Shown: positions 46,232 to 56,232 of the stretch, in pieces
How positions within the stretch are numbered: the first letter of the stretch is position 1
Layout of the letters: each line of letters opens with the position of its first letter
NCBI GenBank assembly: GCA_028554645.1
Contig: JAQOOI010000080.1
Location: 1,116,001-1,180,000, forward strand
Origin: Omphalotus guepiniiformis
Taxonomy: Eukaryota > Basidiomycota > Agaricomycetes > Agaricales > Omphalotaceae
Direction of reading: 5' to 3'
Length of the DNA: 64,000 bases
Made by a program: the position numbers and the translations under genes
Notes under the pieces: generated by a model
What the model saw: only the letters and a program-made list of their open reading frames with translations
Told to the model about the DNA's origin: nothing
Database searches by the model: none

Positions 46232-47480
46232 TTAAGGGCTGCGACTACGATTCCTCGAACTGCTTGATCTTGTGCTCACTGACATTGCAGAATCACTAGA
46301 GGCAGAACGCGAACGGCTGCGGCCACGAGGGGGAGACCTTTTGCGGTCTGGCAGCACACGCTCATCCTTCTCTCGGGCAGGAGACCTGCGAGCGATCGAG
46401 GGGGATTCAGAACGTGAAGATGAGCGACGTCTGCGCGGAGGTGTAGGGCTGCGCTCTCGTGTTCGATGAGGAGGAGTAGGAGGAGGAGAACGCTCGCTAC
46501 GCGACGGGGGCGTAGGGGACACAGAACGGCGTCGACGAGTGGGAGGTGGTGAAATCGAGCGTGGCTTTGCTGCAGCGCGGGGAGACGGTGAACGGCGTCG
46601 AGGCGAGCGCGAACGAGAGTCTCGACGACCTCGATAGGAAGAAGGGCGAGAGGGACTTCGACCAGTTCTGTAGCCACTGTCACGATATGAGTATCGATCT
46701 CGAGTGTCTCTGGAAGGAGGTAATGGGGGAGGTGGCATATCACGATCCTTCCTTTTTAAACTTCCTTCCTCTCTCTCCCTGCGCATTCTGTCTTCTTCTC
46801 TTCGACGCAATCTATCGCGTTCCCTCCGCTCAGCATCCCACTTGGCCTTCTGCTCCTGCATCTTAGTCCTATCCTCTTCCCTCCTTCGCTCCCTCTCTTC
46901 CCGCTCTGCGTGCCTTTTCAACTTGTTCTCCTCTTGCTTTTCTCTATCAAAAGCATCGCCCTCGGTATAATCGCGTTTTGTTCCTAAAGCGCGAGCCATT
47001 TTGTCAAGTTCTGTCTTTTTTGCCGCAGCGATAGCGTGAGTGTCCGAAGGTTTTAGGTTTTTCGCGGAAGGTGTCATAGCAGCTAGATTTTCCAAAAGTT
47101 TAGTACGAAGAGCATTGACCTGCTCTTCAATCTCCTCTTCGCCAATACTATACGCACTTTAGCAAGGGAAGTGAGTTCACTCTGGGATCTTACATACCCT
47201 TTGTCTTCCAGCTCCAGCTGCAATTCTAAGCACTTCACTTCGACTTTTCGTTTTCGTTCATGCTCAAGAATGCCTTCGTCAGGTTCTCGGTGCTTAGGCG
47301 GTGCTGTATCCCAAGCAGATGCGCGGTCGTGGGCGGTCTCATGAGATCGAAGGGCCGACAGATTACGAACTACATATCCGTTCGTTCCACTGAGAAAATC
47401 TTGAGCTGAATTGCATAGAAGATGGAGACAAAACAACGATACCTTCCACGAGGAGTAGTGAGACCAATGCCGTTGTACAT
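46232..47480 (-). CDS. CWC21: Cwc21/SRRM2-type spliceosome protein with RS-rich tail
   Basis: Cwc21 binds Prp8 and Snu114 in the catalytic spliceosome. The ATG at 47480 gives the invariant [19 protein letters not shown] (first exon spliced at GGAAG/TGGAAC) and VVRNLSALR. The cwf21 helix follows ([39 protein letters not shown]), then a Glu/Arg coiled coil, a PPPPLPP run and a long Arg/Ser/Pro-rich tail ([26 protein letters not shown]) ending RNRSRSP at 46232. The RS tail is like human SRRM2 and unlike the short yeast Cwc21. Three exons. It is head to head with the hydrolase gene across 223 bp. Confidence 0.93.
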
Positions 47481-47703
47481 GATGACAGCGAAAGCAACAG
47501 TGTCTGAGCTGACACGTGACCAAGTCTTTGTTATTTGTAAAATGTGATTATCTAATATCAATGCCAGACAAACGCGTCGATGTCCCGCGGCCGGCACTGT
47601 ACACTCGCAGCTTTCCATAGCTAGCGAGGATTATTTCCTCCCTTTCATCTCTACCACAACGTCCAGAACTTTACTTTCTCTTCCTTTCCGCAGAATAGCT
47701 CTA

Positions 47704-49233
47704 ATGGCTGGATCTGCTGTTGATCTTACACCTCTTCCTCCTTCAGCGCAGATCCCTTCTGCTTTCCTTGGCAGTGTTAAGCAATGGTGAGTAGCAGTTC
47801 GAAGCTTTTGGGGCTGATGAGCTCTGGGCTGACACGTATGAGCGTACAGGTGGGCTGCTGGAGAGAAACAAGCCGCTATTAGTGAGGAGCGTCTGTTGAG
47901 GTACACCAGGATACATACACTACCGGGGGTATCGCTCACACTGCCTGTAGACGGTTACCATTCTTTCGGCCTCAACAATCTAGCTCTGAAGTTAACGAAG
48001 ACGGTCCCGTCATTGCGTATAGCACAAGAGTCGAGCTGTCTAAGCCGAAGCACTACCTCAACACCTTCTCGATCACATCCACCTCTCCCTCCGACACTGC
48101 CCCACCGCCTGCTGTCCTCCTACACGGATATGGTGCAGGCCTGGGTTTCTACTTCCGGAATTTTCTCCCATTGGCTCAATGGGCAGGGCGAAAGGGCACC
48201 AATGTGTATGCCTTGGACTGGTTAGGAATGGGTAGGTCCGCGCGTGTACCTTTTGCTGTCCATGCTCCACGAAAGGACATACCAGCCAGAGTGCAGGAGG
48301 CAGAATCTTTCTTCGTTGATTCGTTAGAAGATTGGCGGGTCAAGATGGGGCTGGAGAAGATGACACTCATTGGGCATTCGCTTGGAGCTTACTTCAGTGT
48401 TGTCTATGCACTGAAATATCCTACACGCGTGAACAAGTTAATCTTGCTCTCACCCGCAGGAGTTCCTCACGGTCCAGATTCTACGGTTCCATCGAAGGAA
48501 GTCGATCCTATTCAATCTCAAGCATCCGGTGATAGTTCAGAAGTTGCTTCACGACAGAAGATTGAGGAACTTGAAACCCAACAACGAATGGCAAAGGCTA
48601 AAGAGAGCCGTACGAGAAGATTACTCACTTATCTTTGGGAAGAAGGTTGGAGTCCATTCCAAGTAGTCCGTTCCACTGTATTTTGGGGACCCATGCTAGT
48701 GGGTAAAGTGAGTTTTTCCAAGTATCTAGTGATTACCCAACGGTTGACCTGTGTTCCCAGTACTCCTCGCGCCGGTTCAGTGGCTTGTCTGAGGAAGATA
48801 CCCGCGATATGCACGATTATATTCTCAACATTACGCTGGCTAAGGGCTCCGGAGAATACTGCATTTCACATATACTTGCTCCTGGAGCACACGCACGTAT
48901 GCCTATCGTCGATCGGATTTCTGCCCTCAAGATACCTGTCACTTTTGTTTGTATGTATGGCTCATTTACTCCAGTCTACATGGCTTAACGGCAGTTCAGA
49001 TGGCGACCAGGACTGGATGGATCCTGAGGGTGGTGCGCAATCCGTCGAGGCGTTGCGCCAAGCAGGTAACGGCCAAGGTCGTATGTACATAATCAACAAC
49101 GCGGGACATCACGGTTCGTCACTTGCTTGCTATTCGATTTCTCGCATTGTTCATTCCATATATAGTATATCTAGATAACCCTAGGCATGTTAACGACCTT
49201 TTGGTGAAGGAGCTTGACCGTCGGATTCGTTAA
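47704..49233 (+). CDS. CGI-58/ABHD5-like alpha/beta hydrolase
   Basis: Relatives include yeast Ict1 (lysophosphatidic acid acyltransferase), Cld1 (cardiolipin deacylase) and human CGI-58. The ATG at 47704 gives MAGSAVDLTPLPPSAQ. Features: HGYGAGLGFYFRN (oxyanion strand), VYALDWLGMGRSARVPF, the nucleophile elbow IGHSLGAYFSVVYAL (Ser nucleophile), LILLSPAGVPHG, a cap with YLWEEGWSPFQVVRS, then VYGDQDWMDPEGG (acid) and NAGHHVYLDNP, where the catalytic His sits in an H-x4-D acyltransferase-type motif. It ends LDRRIR at 49233. About six exons. The Ser in GHSLG points to a hydrolase; human CGI-58 has Asn there. Mitochondrial targeting is not obvious. Confidence 0.88.
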
Positions 49234-49609
49234 TATTTATGTTTGAGCTCTTATTCATCATTTTTACGCTTAGATTTATTACATTGACATTCTTACCAGA
49301 CACTTGTACATAGATTTGGGGCTAACAGCATTCTTTAGACTTCATGCTTTACGGACAGTCTGTATCTTGGAGGTGTAGTATATAATAATAATATAATGAG
49401 AGCGCTTTACTACATAAACATGCGAGACAGTAAATGGTACATGTCCTTGAATGTCCACGATAGCGAAAATAAATGGCAGTCCCAGGAAAGGTTGTCGCAG
49501 CAGCATGAATTGAGCAATAAAGCATCACTGAGTATGAGAGTTGCTTGGAATATTGATTACACGATCAGGGTATCTGTAAGAATCAGTTCAAGTGTTTTTG
49601 AAACATGAA
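49234..49609. other. Convergent 3' region between the hydrolase and IME4
   Basis: 376 bp between facing stops. It contains an AT-rich run (tataataataatataatg near 49379-49397). No gene supported. Confidence 0.5.
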
Positions 49610-51544
49610 CTAAACTGACTTGGCCTTGATCCTTGCAGCAAGATCCTCTTCGAATATCTGATCAGGTCCCAGTTGATTTCCCAAAGTCAACCACCTGGAA
49701 GTATGCGCATAAACCATTAAGTTGTGTCAAGAGTTTCTCGGAAGTCAACCACCCTGGTCGAGTGTTATGCTTTCGCCCAAAGATTTCGACTTTTCTCCCG
49801 CCAGGACACATCCTCTCGATTAGACCATACACCTCATCAGGCTTCCGACTAGTCTCTCTAACCTCTGACACTATCACGTCGGTGTCCAGTCCACGATTCA
49901 CCCAGGATGGGAACTTTAGATTACCCGCATCGTCAGTAACAGTCTTGACCCCAACTAACATATGTTCTTTGGTGTGGTTCAGCCAATGGCCTGTTCGTCC
50001 TGTACGTATAACACGCTGTAGCTGTGAGCAGGTCAGCATCCAAGTCAAACTTTCTTGAACCCATCAGCCATACTTGATTAGTCTTCACCCAGACGACCTC
50101 GTCCACTCGTGTGTATCCCCAAACCCGCAGACATTCACGTCCAACTTCCATTGCCCGGCCGGTGACCCATAAAAAGAGAAGACCCTCGTCTTGCAAGGCA
50201 GGGATAGGCATTGCACGCATCTCATCATCGGTCATGGTTCCGTAAGGCAACTGATTTACTCTGATGAGAGAACGGCAACAAGTAGTAGAAGGCACTGACA
50301 CTCATATGAATATCCCATGGCGGGTCAGCCATGATCACATGGAACTTGCCCAGGACAGAGTAATCGAAACGACGCAAGTCGCAATTAATCCACTGCGGCG
50401 GAAGCTTGTAACGAGATTAACTGAATTGAAGCGTTTCATGAGAGCGGAAGAGAAATACCGTCTGTACAGGTTTTCCAGTTGGCCCAAGACCTATGCCGAG
50501 TTTATGAGGTTTCCCCTTCTCTGTCTCGCCCGCCCTTTTACCGGAATTTCTGGACCAGTCCCCATCACTCCCATCCCAGTCGACTTCGAAATGCAGGTAC
50601 CTGCATGGTGCCTTCTCTTTGCCTCTTCCACCTGCCCCCAATCCGGAGGGTAACGATGTAGGTCCTCGCGTTCCAGGTGCGAGAACATGACCAGCACCTG
50701 GGAAAGGAGGAATGGACGGCGACTGAGCGTAAGTTGGCTCAGAGTAACATGTATTCAGATAAGAGCAGTGTCCCAGGCTACGATCGGTGTGTGGTCGAAT
50801 GAGAGGTCGAAAATGTATTCGGTCGCAGATGCTGACAGGCATATTGTTAGATGAGGGGGCATAAGACGGATCATGGCGGCGGGCGGTAGCACATTCATCT
50901 TTGGTGATGTGTGAGCAGATGGGCTCGAAAGAGCTGTCATGAGATTGAAACTATAGCACGAAGGTTGAACAAGTTGAGAAGGACGATATGCCTTGGTAGC
51001 TCACCTCTTCAGCGAGGAGACGACCTCTTGCAGTGCTCTTCTGTATCATGGCATAAGCTTCCTTCTGCTCTCTGGAAAAGCCGACCATGCAAGAAGCTAC
51101 TTGGCTGCACATTTCTTCTGCAGTTGGATCTTCTGGTTCGTCTCCTGCGGCAGAGTCAGCTTCCTCATCGATGACTCTCTTCCTCTTCCGGGGATTGAAA
51201 GTACCAAGACCACTTGAGGCGGCAGAGCTGATATTACCGGATGGCGTAGGTAAAGTCACGTCCAATATCATGAATTCTCCATTTTCACGAATGAAAGAGA
51301 TATTAGCTTGATCCCAATCATGAGCTAACCCTTCAAGAATTGATTCGAAGCGAGGTAGGTCTGTCAAGCGGAAACGGGGTGGTGAAGGTAGTCCGGGGAA
51401 AAGATCGTTCGGCAACTTGAAAGTGATGACACGAACTAGAAGATCTTTGGAATTTATTGGGGTAGAGACCTTACCAGAAGTAAAGAGAGAAAGAAGAGCG
51501 GTAGTAGCGACAATTTTGAGTCTATCGTCTGACTCTTGAGACAT
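49610..51544 (-). CDS. IME4: Ime4/METTL3-type mRNA N6-adenosine methyltransferase
   Basis: It methylates adenosines in mRNA (m6A) with S-adenosylmethionine; in yeast it drives entry into meiosis. I chose [10 protein letters not shown] (ATG 51544); MSLNQTHH at 51589 is an in-frame alternative. A helical N-terminus and a basic patch NPRKRKR are followed by a CCCH-like finger ([10 protein letters not shown]... CRYLHFEVD). The methyltransferase domain shows [20 protein letters not shown], then [11 protein letters not shown] with the catalytic DPPW, then [57 protein letters not shown] and [20 protein letters not shown]. It ends RIKAKSV at 49610. About five exons. The methylase core is firm. Confidence 0.93.
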
Positions 51545-51626
51545 GGTAGGAGTCAAGGAATAAGAATGATGAGTTTGATTCAAAGACATGATACATGCGT
51601 AGATATGTACAAGGATTATTCTGCAA

Positions 51627-52427
51627 CTACCACGGTACTTCTTTTCCTTCCCAGTCCCATACACGTCCTCTCTGCTTGTTCGTAAGGTGGCCTACAACTT
51701 TTAACAGTCTTGAGGCTGCATCATCGGGTTCAAGTATTCGATCCTTTGGAACACTGTCCCAAAACTCGCGACTCAACTCTGTTCGCATCGTACCCGGGTG
51801 AACTCCTACACAAATGGCACCACTCTTCTTCATCTGCAACTGAAGATCAAAGGTCTTGATGACCTGGTTCAACGCTGCTTTCGATGCGCGATACGAATAC
51901 CAGCCGCCTCTCTTATTGTCCGCGATAGATCCCACTCGCGCTGTAACGTGCACCCACTTGGACGGCCCTTCTCCTTCCATATCTTCTCTCGCAGTGACAG
52001 GCAGAAATTTGGAAAAGTGCTTGATGAGATAGAGATGCGAGATGACATTGATCTGAAAAGTCGACAATACGTTCTCGGCGTTCAAGTCTGCGGGCTGTTT
52101 CTCGGGATGGAGGATACCACCGGTCAAGAATGCAGTGTGAATATATGATTTCGAGCCGAGCATAGGATTGCTTTCCAGTGATTCTGCGAGTGAATTCGCA
52201 GCCCTCTCGATGCTATTCTCGGAATTCAAGTCGAGATGAAACAAGTTCAATCTGCTGGGATCCACGTCCTTGAGAGGGGAGAGAATTTCTGATTTGACCC
52301 TCTCTGGATTGTCAGAGCGGTGAGTGGCATAGACAGGCAAATGGGTAGTCTTGAGCAGATTTCGAGTGAGCGCTAAAGAGAGACCTCTTGTGGCAGGAGT
52401 AACGAGAAAGAAAGGGCGAGAAGACAT
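51627..52427 (-). CDS. Short-chain dehydrogenase/reductase (CsgA-like)
   Basis: An intronless NAD(P)-dependent oxidoreductase of unknown substrate. The true ATG is at 52427 (MSSRPFFLVTPATRGLSLAL). The Gly-rich nucleotide motif is relaxed to TPATRGLSLAL instead of TGxxxGIG. Next are VYATHRS, FHLDLNSENSIERA, a central ALLTGG-like AFLTGGILHPE, INVISHLYLIKHFSKFL, a catalytic VTARVGSIADNKRGGW and YSYRASKAALNQV (YxxxK), then VGVHPGTMRTELSREF. It ends WEGKEVPW at 51627. About 266 residues. Only about 80 bp separate its stop from the IME4 start on the same strand, so the IME4 promoter may lie within this gene. Confidence 0.9.
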   Translation of the reverse strand: MSSRPFFLVTPATRGLSLALTRNLLKTTHLPVYATHRSDNPERVKSEILSPLKDVDPSRLNLFHLDLNSENSIERAANSLAESLESNPMLGSKSYIHTAFLTGGILHPEKQPADLNAENVLSTFQINVISHLYLIKHFSKFLPVTAREDMEGEGPSKWVHVTARVGSIADNKRGGWYSYRASKAALNQVIKTFDLQLQMKKSGAICVGVHPGTMRTELSREFWDSVPKDRILEPDDAASRLLKVVGHLTNKQRGRVWDWEGKEVPW

Positions 52428-52621
52428 GCTATAAAGCAACTAAGTAGACATGAATGGCTTTTATACTTTTCTTTTGCACATGAATTTTCTCTTTCGATCT
52501 TCCAACGAAAATGAACTCAGCATCAACTAAATCTTCACTGCAAGTCCTCGTGACGTCATCAGTAGCAAATGTTGAATTTGTCATCGCCGTTAGAACCAAA
52601 CAACTCTGCTTCTTGCCCTTC

Positions 52622-53317
52622 ATGCAAAGAGTTCTGTTTTCATCTCGGGCTCTCTCAAGACGCAGTATAATATCTCAATCAGGCTCATGTCGTGGATACC
52701 GAAGAATGAAAGCCGGTACAGGCATGACTAGTGACGCTAGAGATGCAGCACTACTTAAGGTTGCGCCACCTTAAAAACTTTGTTCTGCAATTGCTCACTC
52801 CGAAATACCTCCAGAAACTTGAATCACAGCTGGCTGAGCTGAAGAAGAAAGTGAAAGACGAGGAAACGGATGCATGTGACTATCTCTCCAAGCACGCAGA
52901 TGAAGCTAGCGCAAAAGCTGCCGCCGAAAGTACGACAATTGCAATTCTACGTTACTGGCAGATTTAGTCACTCCTCTGTTCCACAGATGAGTACGTTTGG
53001 TTCTGGGAGAAGGTGCTTAGCGACGGAGATCGAAAAAAGCTTGCTTCATACAAGATTCATTCCTGTGAGAGCTTCTTCCATTGTTTATGATATAGTTTCT
53101 AACCAAGTGAAACTCAGTGGAAGATCTCCAAGCGGCATACTTTGAGGCGGACGTTGCAATGACCAAGCCTCCGTTCCCGAAGCTCGAGTCTTTAGAACCT
53201 AGACTTCAGCTGGCTCATGATCTTCAGCTTCAAATTCCTGAAAAGATCGCACAAGCAAGACGTGCCAGCAGTCTGAAACGCCTCAATCTGAAAAACTTTT
53301 TCGGCGGTTTGATTTGA
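52622..53317 (+). CDS. Small mitochondrial protein, unknown family
   Basis: I do not recognise it. The ATG at 52622 opens a classic presequence (MQRVLFSSRALSRRSIISQ, then RGYRRMKAGTGMTSD). Four exons fit in frame: 52622-52759, 52815-52929, 52987-53064 and 53118-53317, for 176 residues. Exon 2 is a helical Lys/Glu-rich coiled coil (KLESQLAELKKKVKDEE, ADEASAKAAAE). Exon 3 has YVWFWEKVLSDGDRKKLAS, and exon 4 has DLQAAYFEADVAMTKPPFPK, then a helical basic end LKRLNLKNFFGGLI. All four introns are GT-AG of about 50-57 nt. A role in mitochondrial structure or translation is a guess. Head to head with the SDR gene across 194 bp. Confidence 0.7.
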
Positions 53318-53555
53318 TCTTGTCCTTACGCTTGCTTAAGGTATACTTTTAGCGAAATATACGATTATTTCACTGTTTGAGGACCTTATGAAGGTGGAGT
53401 GTTGTGTTTCGTCTGTGCCATTTTGCTGGAGAGTCTATAAAACTTAGTACAAATAATGAAATCTAATCTTGAGCGTCTATTAGTCATGTGACGAATACGC
53501 GCGAGTGTCGAGCAAATTTTCTGGCTGCAGTTTTTGGAGGCTCAGGTAGTAACTT

Positions 53556-55970
53556 ATGCTCCGAGCTCGAGCCATCTTTGGCTGGAGAACTTCCATATTC
53601 CATAATTCTCTACATCGAACACAGTCCATATCTAGAGGTTATGCTACGGTAACAGCAGAGTTGACTCCTACCGAGAACATTAGGAATATCGCTATTATTG
53701 CTCATGGTACGTATGACGGGCTTGTCTTCAACACACTCAGGCTGCTCTAACACACAACTTACTCTTCACAGTCGACCATGGGAAGACCACTCTCGTAGAC
53801 CAGCTTCTGCGCCAGTCAGGAACTTTGAAGCGTCTCAGTGCCTTGGAGCAGCTTCAACTCACCCCGATGTCGTCTTCAGCGGCTGGAACAACAGCAGACA
53901 GCTCTGTCGATGGCGGGTTCATCACACGAGTCATGGATTCTAACGACCTGGAAAAGGAGCGCGGTATCACCATCTTGTCCAAATGTACGAGCATCATGTA
54001 CCAGGGCACACTCATCAACATCGTAGACACGCCCGGTCACGCGGATTTTGGCGGAGAAGTCGAACGAATTATGAGCATGGTTGACGGTGTGGCTCTTGTC
54101 GTCGATGCTACGGAGGGTCCAATGACCCAAACTCGGTTTGTTCTCTCAAAGGCGTTACAGCGAGGTTTGAAGTGAGCTTTCCTTTGAACCTATTCATTCA
54201 CGAGTTGACATCAACATTCATAAAGACCCTTGGTTGTTTTGAACAAGGCTGACCGACCAAGCTCTCGACCTGCACAAGTTGAAAGTGATCTTTTTGATCT
54301 TTTTGCTACACTCGGCGCTACGGACGAACAAATGGACTATCCTTTGCTTTATGCTTCTGCGAAGCAGGGCTGGGCTCAATCAGAACTGCCTGAGATTGCT
54401 TCCTTGACTAACGAAATGGAAACGATTGTCGAGCCCGAGAGCGACGAGACGACTATCAGCACCAAAATGACGCCTTTGTTCGATCTCATCCTCTCGCACG
54501 TACCTGCACCTCAGCATCTAGAACGCGAATCCCCATTCTCCATGCTCACAATTCAGATCGAATCAGACCCGTATGTTGGCATGCTCTACCTTGGCCGTGT
54601 TCACTCTGGGGTCCTTCAAGTCGGTGACAATATTCTCGCGCTGGACGCTGATGGCAATGAATGCGGTGGCGGCAAAGTCAAGAAGATCTTCAGTCGAGTC
54701 GGGCTTGAAAGATTAGAAAGGGAAAGTGCTGGTGCCGGAGAAATTGTCAGTGTTGCAGGTATCAAGATGACCAAGGGAGGTGGTGTCAATGTCAGCCTGG
54801 TTGCTGTTGATGGATGGGGCGAAGAAGGCCCAAAACCACTAGAGGTGGGTACATCTATATCGTTGATATCCTACGCATTATATGCTTACGTGCTCCTCAT
54901 CTCAGACTACGCCTATTGACCCGCCTACTATCTCGATGTTTGTCTACCCCAACGACGCTCCTTTTGCCGGACGCGAAGGATCCAAACTCACCTCTCAGCT
55001 TATTCGTGACCGCATCTACAAAGAAGCTGAGACCAATGTTGCTCTTAAGGTTCTCCCAGGTCCTACCTCAGAGTCTCTTGAGCTCCGTGGGCGAGGCGTC
55101 CTCCACCTCGGGGTGCTCTTTGAGACTTTGCGACGAGAAGGCTTTGAATTGACCATTGGTCCGCCCAAGGCAGTCATGATCCCTAATCCCGACTTTCAAG
55201 GCAAGAAAGTTGGCAATAACGCGATGCTGGAACCCATTGAATCTTGCACGATTCATGTCAGAGAGGAACATGCCGGGAAAATTGTCGAGAAACTGACATT
55301 GCGCAAGGGGGAGATGCATCTATACGAAGCTGGTGATCCTGAAGAGGGCTGGGTCAAGATTGAAATGGACGTTCCTGCCCGAGGGCTGATTGGATACATG
55401 GCCGGCGAATTCAAGAACGATGTTCATGGTGAAGGGTGAATTAAATCTGTCCTTTGATTGACTCCCACAGTCGCTGATCTACATTATAGAACGCTGAACC
55501 ATATATTCAAAGATTATCAACCATACAAGGGCGCCATTGATACCGGACGAAACGGCTCACTCATATCCATGGCTAACGGCGAGTCCTCCGCTTATGCGAT
55601 GGCTCCACTTCAGGCGCGCGGAACGATGTTCATACACCCGCAAACTAACGGTACGTATTATAATTACTACAATCTACGCTTGTATCGACGTTCCTCTTTA
55701 GTATACCCCGGCATGGTCATCGGCGAAGCTTCAAAATCACAGGACCTATACGTGAACCCCTGCCTTAAGAAGCAGCTCACGAATATTCGTGCAGCAGGTG
55801 CGGATGAGAAGATAGTCATCGCGTCCCCGAGGATCATGACACTCGAAGAGAGCATGGCTTACATGGCAGACGATGAACTGGTAGAAGTAACACCTAAAAG
55901 TATCAGGCTCAGGAAGAATATCTTAGATCCCGATAAGAGGAGAAGAATGAGCGGCTCCAAGGTCGGGTAG
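53556..55970 (+). CDS. typA: TypA/BipA-type translational GTPase, mitochondrial
   Basis: A ribosome-binding GTPase of bacterial type. The ATG at 53556 opens a presequence ([20 protein letters not shown]). The G domain shows [20 protein letters not shown] (P-loop), [13 protein letters not shown] (switch I), [18 protein letters not shown] (G3), [14 protein letters not shown] (G4) and [10 protein letters not shown] (G5). It is followed by the domain II barrel ([19 protein letters not shown]), domain III ([20 protein letters not shown]), [19 protein letters not shown], and the TypA-specific C-terminal part ([47 protein letters not shown]). It ends MSGSKVG at 55970. Five or six exons, spliced and presequence-bearing, so this is a settled nuclear gene rather than a recent transfer. 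Confidence 0.95.
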
Positions 55971-56232
55971 ATGGCTGCAAACTTATAGATGCGATTGAAA
56001 AGTATTGAGTACCTCGTAATTGCGTAAATGTATGCGTCACATAATCATGGATCTTTGTACAATACACACTGCTCACTGGATAAAATGCGTTGATGCAATT
56101 TTCATATGGGATCGTGGTACGTGCAAGTTCAGTCAAAGTTCAAATTTCAGAGGTCACAGTAGACATGCTCACGACAAGACTTCATAAAACGAACCCTATC
56201 TACAATGAGAAAGCTACAGAGGAGAACGTAAA

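Noticed and set aside
41551..47480. A metabolic gene cluster (HEM1, ARG8 and neighbours)
   Set aside because: The genes belong to unrelated housekeeping pathways; no tailoring enzymes, transporter or regulator typical of a cluster.
53556..55970. Recent bacterial gene transfer (TypA/BipA)
   Set aside because: The gene has several spliceosomal introns and a mitochondrial presequence, and base use matches its neighbours.
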